Source of the DNA: a bacterium | GTDB lineage: Bacteria > Bacteroidota > Bacteroidia > B-17B0 > Aurantibacillaceae | DNA: 64,000 nucleotides | NCBI GenBank assembly: GCA_029945625.1 | Contig: JAQSCW010000045.1 | Span: forward strand, 1 to 64,000 | Direction of reading: 5' to 3' | Shown here: positions 52,968 through 62,139 of the stretch, piece by piece | Layout of the letters: every line of letters begins with the position of its first letter | How positions within the stretch are numbered: position 1 is the stretch's first letter | Program-made: the position numbers and the translations under genes | Notes under the pieces: generated by a model | Databases searched by the model: none | The model's input: the letters and a program-made list of their open reading frames with translations, nothing else | What the model was told of the DNA's origin: nothing

Positions 52968-53404
52968 TGATTGCAGTTCAACAGGCACATACCAAAGATC
53001 AATTGGAGGCGATCATCGCGCTTCGGTACAAGATTCTTCGCCAACCTTGGGCTCAGGCCTTCGAGACCTCGCGCGATGATTTGGAGGAAAGTTCCGTGAA
53101 TGCATTTATTGAAAGTGAACATGCGGAGGTGATTGCCTGCGGACGTTTGCAGGAAAATGAAAACAAGATCGGACAGATTCGGTACATGGCTGTAGCTGCA
53201 GAATTTCAAGGAAAAGGATTGGGAACACTTATCCTGAATTTTCTCGAAGACAAAGCCAATGCAATAGGTTTGGAAACAATTCAATTGCAGGCCCGTGAAA
53301 ATGCGGTTCCGTTTTATGAAGCAAAAGGTTACCGCATCAAAGAAAAATCTTTTTTACTGTGGGGTATTATTCAACATTATTTAATGGAGAAGAACTGCCG
53401 GTAG
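52967..53404 (+). CDS. GNAT acetyltransferase, ElaA/YjcF-like
   Basis: A 145-residue acetyltransferase. IRYMAVAAEFQGKGLGTLILNFLED carries the Q-G-K-G-L-G acetyl-CoA loop; ARENAVPFYEAKGY is the canonical C-terminal helix and strand. The N-terminal half (ALRYKILRQPWAQ) matches the short ElaA-like branch. Coupled by a one-base overlap to the CoA-transferase gene. Substrate unknown. Confidence 0.88.
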   Translation: MIAVQQAHTKDQLEAIIALRYKILRQPWAQAFETSRDDLEESSVNAFIESEHAEVIACGRLQENENKIGQIRYMAVAAEFQGKGLGTLILNFLEDKANAIGLETIQLQARENAVPFYEAKGYRIKEKSFLLWGIIQHYLMEKNCR

Positions 53405-53490
53405 CAAACAGACTGATTTTCTACATCCGCTTTGCGTAAACCTCATAACGCAATTTCAAGCAAAATTGAACAAATTTAGGCATTCACCCT

Positions 53491-55470
53491 CTAATCCCAG
53501 AAATGCCATTTATTAGGCCAGTAGTCAATCACCTTAATTTCGAATTCTCTTATTTCAAATTCATTTCTTCCCCGGTTCCAGAAATAGGAACTTAAACGAG
53601 AATGATCTTTAATCTTTTTAAAGTTGGTTCCCACATAAGCATCCGAATATATCACCACTGAGGAATCGCTGCGCCACAGAAAATCCGCCGCTGATTTGGA
53701 AGAATAACTTTCGGACAACCCTGTAGTAGTGTTCACCGCACTTACAATACATTCCAAACGATGACGCTCCGGCTTTTTCATATTGACTGTCGTCCGCACC
53801 AAAATCATCTCTCCTTCATCAGCGATCACATCCCTGTAATCAGCTTTCGTCTCAAATGGAAATTCATTTAAAGAATCCACTTTTAGCAAAAATGGTTCTC
53901 TTCGTTTTGAATAAACAAATTTACCGGGATCTTTTACCGAAGAAAAATAAAGGACTTTATCATCAGCTACTACTTTTGTTCTGTCACCCTTCTTCTTTGA
54001 ATACACCTTGTAATTTATGGCTTGCGTTTGGGTGTTCTCAATAAGAAAAGGAAAATGTTCAGCCACAATGGCCTGATACAATGGCGTTGAAGAAGATAGA
54101 ACGACATAATCACTTTTTAAATGTGCAACAAAATCCGAAAATAATTTAATGCTCGAAACCAAGCTGTCCTCCCCTCTTCCCTCACTATTACCCGAACGAT
54201 GAAACTGCTTTCTTTCAGAAAAAGAAATAATACTATCTGAACTGATCTTGCAGGCGAATTTGGTCTGGTACTTTTTGAAATAAATCTTTTTCATCAAGGT
54301 ATCACAATCAAAAAATAAAGGAAAGACGTCAGCATCACCAAATAATTTTTTATAATGTGCCGTTCTTTCAAATTGATAGTCATATACGGTCTTCACCGCT
54401 TCTTGCAAATAGGCTTTCTTGATGTATGATTTATATATCAGCACCGAGAACACCAGAAAAAAGGCCCCGTAAAAAATACCCAAATTCTTAAATTCAATAA
54501 ACGAACACACAAACAGCACCAGCGCTGTAGCCGAAAATAACATGGCCGAATGTTGATAGATGGGCGATCGGTAAAGCGAATAAAAATAAATGATCAGAAA
54601 ATTCAAGAGAAACACACCCAGCAATAGCACCTGTTGTTTACTTACTGAAAATTTCCCATTAAGAGTCAATGCTGCCCACACCAAGATTAAAAAGATTAAA
54701 TAGGTTTTTCCGGTGCCGAAAAGAATTTTCAAAAATGAAAAAAGTACCACAAATTCAGGTGCTTCGAGCCAGCCGCCGGCATCACGTCCAATACCCGGAA
54801 TACTAAATTGGTAGAGTGTTACCGGCAAATGCGGCAAATACGCTATGAGCGTGAAAAAGCAGGTGAGTAAATACGGTTTGTAATTCCGTTTATTCAAAAA
54901 TAAAAGTCCCGATACAGCAACCGTTAAGGCAAACAAGGCATTGAGGTGCTGATTGACCGCTCCCAAAAGTGCAAACAGGCCGAAGAGATAATAGTTTCTT
55001 ATCTTATGTTCGTCATGAAAAAAGATCTCAAAGAAATAAAACAATAGACCCAAACTAAAAAAGATCCCCGAACCATACATTCTCGCAATGGGTGCATAAA
55101 AAATAAAAATCAGGGAAAAACTAAAAATGAGCGCCGCAAACAAAGCACTCTGTTTTGAAAAGTTGCGTAAACCGAATGCGTATGCATAGAGTACCACTCC
55201 CAAACTAAATAGCAAAAAGGGTAATTTGATGATCCAGGTGACATACCCAAAAACCCGGCTCAAATAATAAATCATCAATTGCACCAGAGCTGGATGCGCA
55301 TCTACCTTCACTCCTTTTTCAATTACCTCCGAAAAGGACTTGAATTGGGTGCGGTCCAAACCGCTGAGTTCATCAAACGTAAATTGGTAGTCAAAAATTG
55401 GAATAAAGCGCAGGGCAGCGCAAAGCAAAAAAAGTAAAACAAAAGTGCTGTGCTCCTTAAGAATCTTCAC
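53491..55470 (-). CDS. Polytopic membrane protein, GT-C glycosyltransferase-like
   Basis: A 659-residue protein with roughly 11 transmembrane helices in residues 8-380 and a soluble C-terminal domain of about 270 residues. The first loop reads FDYQFTFDELSGLDRTQFKSFSEVIEKGVKVDAHPALVQLMIYYL. Acidic residues there (DE, then DxHP) sit where GT-C enzymes of the PMT/ArnT type keep their catalytic Asp, and the pattern D-x-H-P-P/A-L is typical. It probably transfers sugars from a lipid-linked donor to a periplasmic acceptor. The C-terminal part is not recognised. Convergent with the GNAT gene. Confidence 0.65.
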   Translation of the reverse strand: MKILKEHSTFVLLFLLCAALRFIPIFDYQFTFDELSGLDRTQFKSFSEVIEKGVKVDAHPALVQLMIYYLSRVFGYVTWIIKLPFLLFSLGVVLYAYAFGLRNFSKQSALFAALIFSFSLIFIFYAPIARMYGSGIFFSLGLLFYFFEIFFHDEHKIRNYYLFGLFALLGAVNQHLNALFALTVAVSGLLFLNKRNYKPYLLTCFFTLIAYLPHLPVTLYQFSIPGIGRDAGGWLEAPEFVVLFSFLKILFGTGKTYLIFLILVWAALTLNGKFSVSKQQVLLLGVFLLNFLIIYFYSLYRSPIYQHSAMLFSATALVLFVCSFIEFKNLGIFYGAFFLVFSVLIYKSYIKKAYLQEAVKTVYDYQFERTAHYKKLFGDADVFPLFFDCDTLMKKIYFKKYQTKFACKISSDSIISFSERKQFHRSGNSEGRGEDSLVSSIKLFSDFVAHLKSDYVVLSSSTPLYQAIVAEHFPFLIENTQTQAINYKVYSKKKGDRTKVVADDKVLYFSSVKDPGKFVYSKRREPFLLKVDSLNEFPFETKADYRDVIADEGEMILVRTTVNMKKPERHRLECIVSAVNTTTGLSESYSSKSAADFLWRSDSSVVIYSDAYVGTNFKKIKDHSRLSSYFWNRGRNEFEIREFEIKVIDYWPNKWHFWD

Positions 55471-55483
55471 ATGCGAATATAAA

Positions 55484-55517
55484 AAATAAAAGCCGACCTC
55501 TAAAAGCCGGCTTTTTA
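55484..55517 (-). terminator. Intrinsic terminator of ilvE
   Basis: On the minus strand AAAAGCCG, a 12-base loop, CGGCTTTT, then an A/T-rich tail with ATTTTTTA. Lies about 20 bases after the ilvE stop and just ahead of the membrane protein gene. Confidence 0.7.
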
Positions 55518-55535
55518 ATTCTTCTAAAAAAATGC

Positions 55536-56603
55536 TTACATCACCTTCATCATCCAGTTAAATTTATCCTCGGCTTTTCCTTTTCTAATATTTCGTAAGG
55601 TTTCATCTACTTTGGTAGAAAATTTACGGTCGGCCACCGGTGGCAAATCGTAATCCTTTCCATTGTATCCAATGCCAACAATATGCGCAATGGTAGCGGC
55701 AGTGCCACAACCAAACACCTCTTTTAAATTCCCTTTATCAATAGCTTCAAACACTTCTTTAATACTCACTTTACGTTCTTCCACCGTCATGCCCCAATCT
55801 CTTGCCAAAGCCAATACACTTTTACGCGTAACCCCATCTAAAATAGTATCACTCACCGCGGGCGTCAATAACTTATCGCCAATCACAAACATCACGTTCA
55901 TGGTCCCGCTTTCTTCAAAATAACTTGAGGTTTCGCTGTCGGTCCAAATCACTTGCTGATATCCTTTTTGCTGAGCCAATTTGGTAGGATACAAACTCCG
56001 GCCGTAATTGCCAGCTGCCTTCACATAGCCCACACCACCTTTTACTGCTCGGTAAAAATTTGTTTCCACCAATACACGAATAGGATCGCTATAATATTTT
56101 CCGGCAGGACATGTAATGATCACAAACTTATAGCTATCGCTAATCTTCACACCAATGGCCTCATCGGTGGAGATCATAAAAGGACGAATGTATAAACTGC
56201 CGGTTTCACTAGCAGGCACCCAAGCCGAATCTAAACGAATCAAGTCCATTAATCCCGCCATAAACAACTCTTCGGGCACATCCGGCATCGCCATGCGTTG
56301 TGCGCTGATGTTAAAACGTTTAAAGTTTTCAAGCGGCCGAAATAAAGATACTTCGCCTTGCTCATTTTTGTAAGCTTTCATGCCTTCAAAAATTGCCTGG
56401 CCGTAATGAAACACACTGGTGCCATAACTCATTGGCACATCCTCATAGGGCATGATCTGAGCCTTAGTCCACTTGCCATCTGCATATTCTGCCACAAACA
56501 TATGGTCGCTGAAACATTTGCCGAAGGGAACGTCATTAATGTCCTGTTCAGAAACACGGCTCTTTTTAGTTTTCTGAATGTCGATGTTGAGAGTACCAGT
56601 CAT
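55536..56603 (-). CDS. ilvE: Branched-chain amino-acid aminotransferase
   Basis: A 355-residue class IV aminotransferase, the length of the BCAT-II (eukaryote-like) branch. Motifs: FGKCFSDHMFVAEY, SYGTSVFHYGQAIFEGMKAY, YIRPFMI, GGVGYVKAAGNYGRSLYPT (the Lys that binds PLP is in VKAAGNY), EESGTMNVMFV, and TILDGVTRKSVL. Transfers the amino group between branched-chain 2-oxoacids and glutamate. A terminator follows; no other ilv or leu genes are in the window. Confidence 0.93.
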   Translation of the reverse strand: MTGTLNIDIQKTKKSRVSEQDINDVPFGKCFSDHMFVAEYADGKWTKAQIMPYEDVPMSYGTSVFHYGQAIFEGMKAYKNEQGEVSLFRPLENFKRFNISAQRMAMPDVPEELFMAGLMDLIRLDSAWVPASETGSLYIRPFMISTDEAIGVKISDSYKFVIITCPAGKYYSDPIRVLVETNFYRAVKGGVGYVKAAGNYGRSLYPTKLAQQKGYQQVIWTDSETSSYFEESGTMNVMFVIGDKLLTPAVSDTILDGVTRKSVLALARDWGMTVEERKVSIKEVFEAIDKGNLKEVFGCGTAATIAHIVGIGYNGKDYDLPPVADRKFSTKVDETLRNIRKGKAEDKFNWMMKVM

Positions 56604-57073
56604 ATAAATAAAGATTGATTACCAAATAACATGAATATTTTTCAATTCACAAATAAATTACGATTAAATGTAGCAAAATTCGGGTGGATTATCAAAATAT
56701 TAACCCTTCCCAGGCCCCGTGAAGGTGCTGTTTTTGCGAACATACCGGAATAACCGCAAAACTTATTGAACTTTTTTGGGCGTGTCTCCGGCCCCGCAAA
56801 ACCAAAAGCCCTCGCATCACCTTGCTCATGTGTACCCTCACCCTCTCCCTGTTTTGCATGGCCGAAGTCGGGCTCTTCATTTCAGCCTGCTTGCAACACC
56901 TAAATGCCGCTTTCTCACATCATGCTATTGGCAGGTGAGGGGTCTCGCGCCTAAGGTCGACGAGCCTCCACCCTGCCGCGGCATTACGATTTTGCTGCGC
57001 AGGGCTTCCATGGCGATCCCTCACGCGGAACCTGCACCATAAAATTAGGCAGAATCAAATGACAAATGAAAAC
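56604..57073. other. Non-coding region with G+C-rich intergenic element
   Basis: The first part is A+T-rich upstream sequence of ilvE. From about 56770 to 57045 the composition jumps to clearly G+C-rich, unlike all neighbours. Read on the minus strand it begins CCGCGTGAGGGATCGCC and ends CCGGAGACACGCCC. This recalls dispersed GTGAGGGAT-type intergenic elements seen in many Bacteroidota; a weaker relative starting CCGCGTGAAGGACGGC is at 63808. Frames inside it look like chance products. Identity is from memory and needs a search. Confidence 0.45.
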
Positions 57074-57877
57074 CTATTCCTTGAATTCTTTCAACTGTAG
57101 GTCATTGCCGTCAAACACGGCATAACTGCTATAATTGATCCATTCGCCCAGATTGATATAACGGGCCTTGCCTTCAATATCTAAGTCCAGCGGTAAATGC
57201 CGGTGACCGAACACAAAATAATCAACTTTATGGGTCAGCAGATACTCCTTGCTAAAAATGTACAACCACTCGTTTTCTTTACCCAAAAAATCTTCGTCGC
57301 TATCGCCCGTAATGATGCGACTGCGTTTACTGCTTTTTTTGGCAATGTAAAATGAAAGGTTGGGGTGTAGCCGGCTAAAGAGCCACTGACAAGGCTTGCA
57401 GACAAAAATGCTGCGCAGTAATTTGTACCAATTATCACCGGGACCTAAACCATCACCATGCCCAATGTAAAAAACTTTGTTGCCAAACGTTCGGGTGATG
57501 GGTTCGTGATGAATGGTCACATGAAGTTCTTTTTCAAAATAATCCTTCATCCACAGGTCGTGATTCCCCACAAAAAAACTCACAGGAATCCCAGCATCGG
57601 TGATCTCTGCGATCTTACCCAATAAACGCACATTGCCTTTTGGAACGGTGTAACGGTGCTCAAACCAAAAGTCGAAAATATCACCCACCAAGTAAATTGC
57701 CGCGGCATCGTGTTTTACTTGGTCGAGCCATTTACAGATCAATTTCTCACGTTTAAGGCTGCTTTCGGGTGAAGGCACTCCCAAATGGAAGTCGGAGGCG
57801 AAGTATATGTTTTTTTTATCCAATGAAATTCTTTTTTTGTCCCTTAAGGTCTGATTTATTTTTCCGAGTTCCGCCAA
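57074..57877 (-). CDS. lpxH: UDP-2,3-diacylglucosamine hydrolase-like phosphoesterase
   Basis: A 267-residue calcineurin-like phosphoesterase. Five metal-binding motifs in order: FASDFHLG (DxH), LVGDIFDFWFEHR (GDxxD), FVGNHDLWM (GNHD), YIGHGDGL (GHGD), and FGHRHLP (GHxH). This set with DFWF and GHGDGL is that of LpxH, which cleaves UDP-2,3-diacylglucosamine to lipid X in lipid A biosynthesis. It is the last gene of the minus-strand run with the M1 peptidase, 29 bases downstream of it. Close relatives with unknown substrates exist, so LpxH is the best but not certain name. Confidence 0.88.
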   Translation of the reverse strand: MAELGKINQTLRDKKRISLDKKNIYFASDFHLGVPSPESSLKREKLICKWLDQVKHDAAAIYLVGDIFDFWFEHRYTVPKGNVRLLGKIAEITDAGIPVSFFVGNHDLWMKDYFEKELHVTIHHEPITRTFGNKVFYIGHGDGLGPGDNWYKLLRSIFVCKPCQWLFSRLHPNLSFYIAKKSSKRSRIITGDSDEDFLGKENEWLYIFSKEYLLTHKVDYFVFGHRHLPLDLDIEGKARYINLGEWINYSSYAVFDGNDLQLKEFKE

Positions 57878-57906
57878 TTATGATTCTTATCATGTTTTTA
57901 AGAAAA

Positions 57907-60900
57907 TCAAAAAATACTGGTTTGCAGTACCCTTTTGGGGTCTAATTTATGAATATTAAATGTAAACCGAATTCTGTTATACCATTCAATTTTATTCAAA
58001 TCAAGTGCATCCCGAATGTCGGTGCAATACACCAATGGAAAATACACCTCAATCATATCCGCCCACAGTGTAAGATTGAGCCCGGCATCCCATAAAAATT
58101 TATCATTTAAAAGGGCTCGTCCATCGCAAACCACCGCATCGGCAAATACTTTTATGGGCAAATTAAAGATCTTGGGCGATTTTACATTTACAGAGGCCTG
58201 CCACTCGCCACTCTGGCCCAGTGGTGTGTACACTTTTAAAGCGCCGTCGCGTTCCATAAATTGGCTAAAACCCACCCCGTTGCGTTCGTTACGCGCCATG
58301 TAATCGCCTTCAAACAAATAGTCCTGCCAGCCGTTATAACCGGAAGCTTTAAACGAATAATACCCTTTTTCTTCAGCTGTGCCGGTTAAAAAAGTTCCAG
58401 CAAACACGCGCACATCGATAGAATGTTTTTTTGTAAGTGTAAATTTATAGTTAAGCGTCCCGTAAATTTTTGCCATGGTGGCCGTATGCTGCACACTCAG
58501 ATTATAACTATAAGGATCAATGGCTCGCGCATTTGTAAATTTATAAGTGAGTTGATTTACAAAGGTATTTACCGTTCGTTTTCGGGGTCCCATCACGGCA
58601 TAACTCTCCACCAAGCGACTATCCAAACTATCCGTATATAGGATGTTGCTTACATAAGAAATGGTACGACTAATTTTCGAGGTGAGATCTTTTTTCTTGA
58701 GGTCTAGTAATAGATAAGGACTGATCCGCAAGTAGCGCATATAAAGATCTGAAAAGGCGGTCCCTCCCGTTGCATTCAGTTGACCGGTGTCAAAATGATC
58801 GTATGAAAAACTTTTTGCTTTTACTCCTAGGGTAATCATGCGAAAGATGCCATGAGAATAAAAATTATAATTTGCCTCCCCGTAGCCATTCAATTGGTGG
58901 GTGTTGAAACCCCACATCGGCGCAATCAGGTATTCAAAACGCTTTTGATACAAACTGTAATTGTAAACACTCAGACCCAGCAAAAACCCATCGTAAAAAT
59001 TTCCGGCGGCTATGGGCAAATAATTCACCTGCGTTTTTGTGGGGTCTTCCAACTTCGTCAAAAAATTAATTTCTAAGGGTCTGGCCCTTTTAAACAAACC
59101 GCTTGTTTTGATGGAGTTGTTTTTTCTGTTGATGTCGGGCATTCGTTGAAAACGATCAATGGTAAAACGATCCACTTCTTTGGCAGGAAAGCTGATGGTC
59201 TCAGTTTTCTCGGAACCTTTGAACCAGCCTATCCCAACGGGCACCTTGTTTTTGGATGCAAAGATGCTATAAGGTGTTTTTATTCCGCTTTTATTTTTAA
59301 TGGTAAGGGCATAGGTTCCATCGTCATTCTTCTTTACGCGTTTAATTTTATAGTCAATGTGATTGGTAGTCTCGTATAAATTCTTTTCAAACCAACTCAA
59401 GTCAATGCCGCTCGAAATGCTAAGAACGTTAAACAGGTCTTGTGGCTGGGGATGTTTGAATTTAAAATTATCGAAATAACGCCCCATGGCTTTATCGAAA
59501 CTTTCTTCCCCCATATAATCCACTAAATAATCAAAGGCCACCGCGGTTTTACTGTAAACAATACTCCCGTAATTTCCTTCACTGTACTCTGTCGACTTCA
59601 GATTCATGGCTTGATCGGTATGCGCTTTTAAGGCGCTAAAAAAAGCCAGCTCATGGTATTTCCACAAAGGGTATTTATTTAGTCCGAACAAAGTGAACGT
59701 TGAATCACGATTGATGAAGGTGGTCAGCTTTCTATCACCATACTTAGCCCTGATATACCGCAGTTCATACAAGGAATTAATTCCTTCGTCCAAAAATGGA
59801 TGATCGCGCTCGTTGCTTCCGAGCACACCGTAAAACCAGTTATGTCCAACTTCATGAGTAATCACCATGTCCAATTCAAAATCTGAACCGGCATCTCCTA
59901 TTACAGTAATATTCGGATACTCCATGCCGCCACCGGCCATAATTGTACCATCAATAGCGGTTACCTGGTTATAAGGATAGTCTCCGTTTAAAAAGGAATA
60001 AAAACTGGTGGACTCATTCACATAGGCATTGGCCTTTTTCCAGAGCTCAAAATTTTTATCGGTAAAAAATACCCATGTATCTACTTTACGTTTGCTCTCG
60101 GGCAATTCAATTTTATCGCGTAATACATAAAACCGTTTATCGGCAAACCAGGCAAAATCATGCACGCGGTATTGTTTAAAACGAATGGTTTTTGTTTTGG
60201 CGGAACTTTTCGGGAAATTCATGCGAACATCAGAACGCGTATTGGTTTCAATGTATTTTTTTGTTTCGGCCACCTTGGCATCTAAAAAATCTTCTTCGGC
60301 AGCAGCATCAATTCTATCGCCGGTAGCTGCCAATAAATAATTTTCGGGCAAGGTGATGCTTACGTCAAAACTTCCAAACTCACTGTAAAATTCTCCCTGA
60401 TCGAGGTAAGGCATGGCATGCCAACCTTCTTTGTCGTACACCGCGGGTTTAGGATACCACTGCGTAATAAAAAATGCTTGTCCGGTATGCCCCAATCGCG
60501 AAAATTTGGCATCCGGAATTTTCACAAAAAACGGCGTGGTAATTTTTATGCTGTCACCCGAATGCAAAGGTTCATTGAGAATCAATTTGCAAATGTCGAT
60601 GTGCTCCGAATCAAGTACCCAGCTAATGGATTTGCCATTCACTTTAAAATCAAGACTGTCAATAAATCCACGCTCTGCCTCCTTTGCGAAAAAAAATGAA
60701 CTTTTTCCACCTTTTAAAAGTTGACCGGCCAAGGCAGTGGAATTATTCTTATAGGCATTGGGCCATAAGTGAAAATAAATAACGTCGAGTTTGTCTGGAG
60801 AATTATTGATGTACTGAATTTCTTGTTTGGCAGAGAGTGTATTCTTCTCGTCGTTGAGACGTACCTGCATCTTATAATTAACCTCCTGCTGAAAATAAGG

Positions 60901-60987
60901 TGTTTGAGCACCGGCAAGTGCCGACATAAAAAAAAGCGCCATGTTACACACATAGCGCCCTTTTTTATGAAGAGGTACTAGAATCAT
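57907..60987 (-). CDS. M1-family metallopeptidase with C-terminal barrel-like region
   Basis: A 1026-residue exported protein. Signal segment near residues 12-28 (YVCNMALFFMSALAGAQ). Aminopeptidase-N-like region (about 40-590) with the exopeptidase loop GGGMEYPN and the zinc site H378-E379-V-G-H382 plus E401 (HEVGHNW...FLDEG). Residues about 640-1026 are not a normal M1 C-terminal helical domain. They read as alternating amphipathic strands (NFYSHGIFRMITLGVKAKSFSY, YNLSVQHTATMAKIYGTLNYKF) ending in a terminal Phe (TSIF), as in an outer-membrane barrel. The start codon overlaps the stop of the TlpA-like gene by one base (TAATG). Likely digests peptides at the outer membrane; the barrel call is from composition and pattern. 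Confidence 0.82.
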   Translation of the reverse strand: MILVPLHKKGRYVCNMALFFMSALAGAQTPYFQQEVNYKMQVRLNDEKNTLSAKQEIQYINNSPDKLDVIYFHLWPNAYKNNSTALAGQLLKGGKSSFFFAKEAERGFIDSLDFKVNGKSISWVLDSEHIDICKLILNEPLHSGDSIKITTPFFVKIPDAKFSRLGHTGQAFFITQWYPKPAVYDKEGWHAMPYLDQGEFYSEFGSFDVSITLPENYLLAATGDRIDAAAEEDFLDAKVAETKKYIETNTRSDVRMNFPKSSAKTKTIRFKQYRVHDFAWFADKRFYVLRDKIELPESKRKVDTWVFFTDKNFELWKKANAYVNESTSFYSFLNGDYPYNQVTAIDGTIMAGGGMEYPNITVIGDAGSDFELDMVITHEVGHNWFYGVLGSNERDHPFLDEGINSLYELRYIRAKYGDRKLTTFINRDSTFTLFGLNKYPLWKYHELAFFSALKAHTDQAMNLKSTEYSEGNYGSIVYSKTAVAFDYLVDYMGEESFDKAMGRYFDNFKFKHPQPQDLFNVLSISSGIDLSWFEKNLYETTNHIDYKIKRVKKNDDGTYALTIKNKSGIKTPYSIFASKNKVPVGIGWFKGSEKTETISFPAKEVDRFTIDRFQRMPDINRKNNSIKTSGLFKRARPLEINFLTKLEDPTKTQVNYLPIAAGNFYDGFLLGLSVYNYSLYQKRFEYLIAPMWGFNTHQLNGYGEANYNFYSHGIFRMITLGVKAKSFSYDHFDTGQLNATGGTAFSDLYMRYLRISPYLLLDLKKKDLTSKISRTISYVSNILYTDSLDSRLVESYAVMGPRKRTVNTFVNQLTYKFTNARAIDPYSYNLSVQHTATMAKIYGTLNYKFTLTKKHSIDVRVFAGTFLTGTAEEKGYYSFKASGYNGWQDYLFEGDYMARNERNGVGFSQFMERDGALKVYTPLGQSGEWQASVNVKSPKIFNLPIKVFADAVVCDGRALLNDKFLWDAGLNLTLWADMIEVYFPLVYCTDIRDALDLNKIEWYNRIRFTFNIHKLDPKRVLQTSIF

Positions 60988-62111
60988 TAGTTCAGAACTT
61001 CCACCAATTTTTTCTCAAGGTCTTCGCCTCTCAAGTTTTTGGCCAGAATCTTACCTTCTTTGTCTAATAGTACAGTGTAAGGAATTCCTTGTATGTTGTA
61101 CAACTGAACCACCGAGCTGCCCCACTGTTTCAGGTCACTCACTTGCGGCCACGTGATGCCATCCTTCTGAATAGCTTCCACCCATTTTGCTTTGTCCTGA
61201 TCAAGTGATACACCAAAAATTTCAAAACCTTTATCTTTAAATTTCGCATAGGCTTTTACCACATTCGGCATTTCTTTACGACAGGGTCCACACCAGCTGG
61301 CCCAAAAATCGATCAGCACCACTTTTCCTTTTAAGGAGCTCAAGGCTATATTCATCCCATCGGGCGATTGCAAATTTATATCGGGAGCTTCACTGCCAAT
61401 GGCCACGGCCGCCATTGCCTTTACCATATCGTGGAACATTTTCACATTTTTGTCGTTAGGGTATTTGCCCGAAAGACCGGCATCCAAACTCTTGTACAGG
61501 TCGGCATACTTATCGGGATCAAGAGCCTGAATGGCCATGAGCGATGAGTACATGGTCGCATTGTTCTTAATCTTTTCAATCATTACGTCGTTTGACGCAT
61601 TTACTATTGCATTGTAGGGACCTTCAAAAATCCGGCTTACTGAATCCATACGTTTCGAATCCATTTTATTTACTTCCATAATCATTTGAAAGGCTTTGTT
61701 CAAAGAATCAAGACGCAGATCGCGACGTTTGGAATAATCGTTGTATTCTAAAAATAATTTGGTTTCAGGGCTGCCTTCCACTTTATAGGTATTTCCCAAG
61801 TCAGCAATATTACCTGTAACTTTAACTTTGTCAGTGCTATCCAACACCAACATGGCGAAATTCTGAGGCGTTACCCTTATTCTGTAAAACCCAATCTTAG
61901 GTGCATAATCTAAAAATTCAAATTCCCCTTTTTCATTTAATGTGGCACTATCCACCAAAAATGGTTGTTGACCGGCCAATTTCTCAAGGTAAATCACTTC
62001 CCCCTTTGAGTTTTGAAAGGTTCCTTTTAATTCAAAATTCCCGTTGTTCTTTTGTCTTCCGCAAGAAGTAAGAACGGCAAGGGCTGCAATAATGGCGATT
62101 GATTTATACAT
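60987..62111 (-). CDS. DUF4369/TlpA-like thiol-disulfide lipoprotein
   Basis: A 374-residue lipoprotein (IIAALAVLTSC, modified Cys17). Residues about 25-120 form the DUF4369 beta domain (FELKGTFQNSKGEVIYLEKL), a helical linker rich in Lys and Asp follows, and the C-terminal thioredoxin fold (about 235-374) has the active site W-C274-G-P-C277 in FWASWCGPCRKEMP and the cis-Pro in IQGIPYTVLLD. Such proteins reduce or shuttle disulfides in the periplasm, often for cytochrome maturation or exported-protein folding. Translationally coupled to the M1 peptidase gene and 28 bases after gatB. Confidence 0.9.
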   Translation of the reverse strand: MYKSIAIIAALAVLTSCGRQKNNGNFELKGTFQNSKGEVIYLEKLAGQQPFLVDSATLNEKGEFEFLDYAPKIGFYRIRVTPQNFAMLVLDSTDKVKVTGNIADLGNTYKVEGSPETKLFLEYNDYSKRRDLRLDSLNKAFQMIMEVNKMDSKRMDSVSRIFEGPYNAIVNASNDVMIEKIKNNATMYSSLMAIQALDPDKYADLYKSLDAGLSGKYPNDKNVKMFHDMVKAMAAVAIGSEAPDINLQSPDGMNIALSSLKGKVVLIDFWASWCGPCRKEMPNVVKAYAKFKDKGFEIFGVSLDQDKAKWVEAIQKDGITWPQVSDLKQWGSSVVQLYNIQGIPYTVLLDKEGKILAKNLRGEDLEKKLVEVLN

Positions 62112-62139
62112 GTATGACGTGTTTAGTTTAGTGTTGCTG

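Noticed and set aside
56776-57042. 88-codon frame in the G+C-rich element
   Set aside because: Composition-driven, with many His/Pro/Arg residues and no homology; overlapping frames on the other strand.
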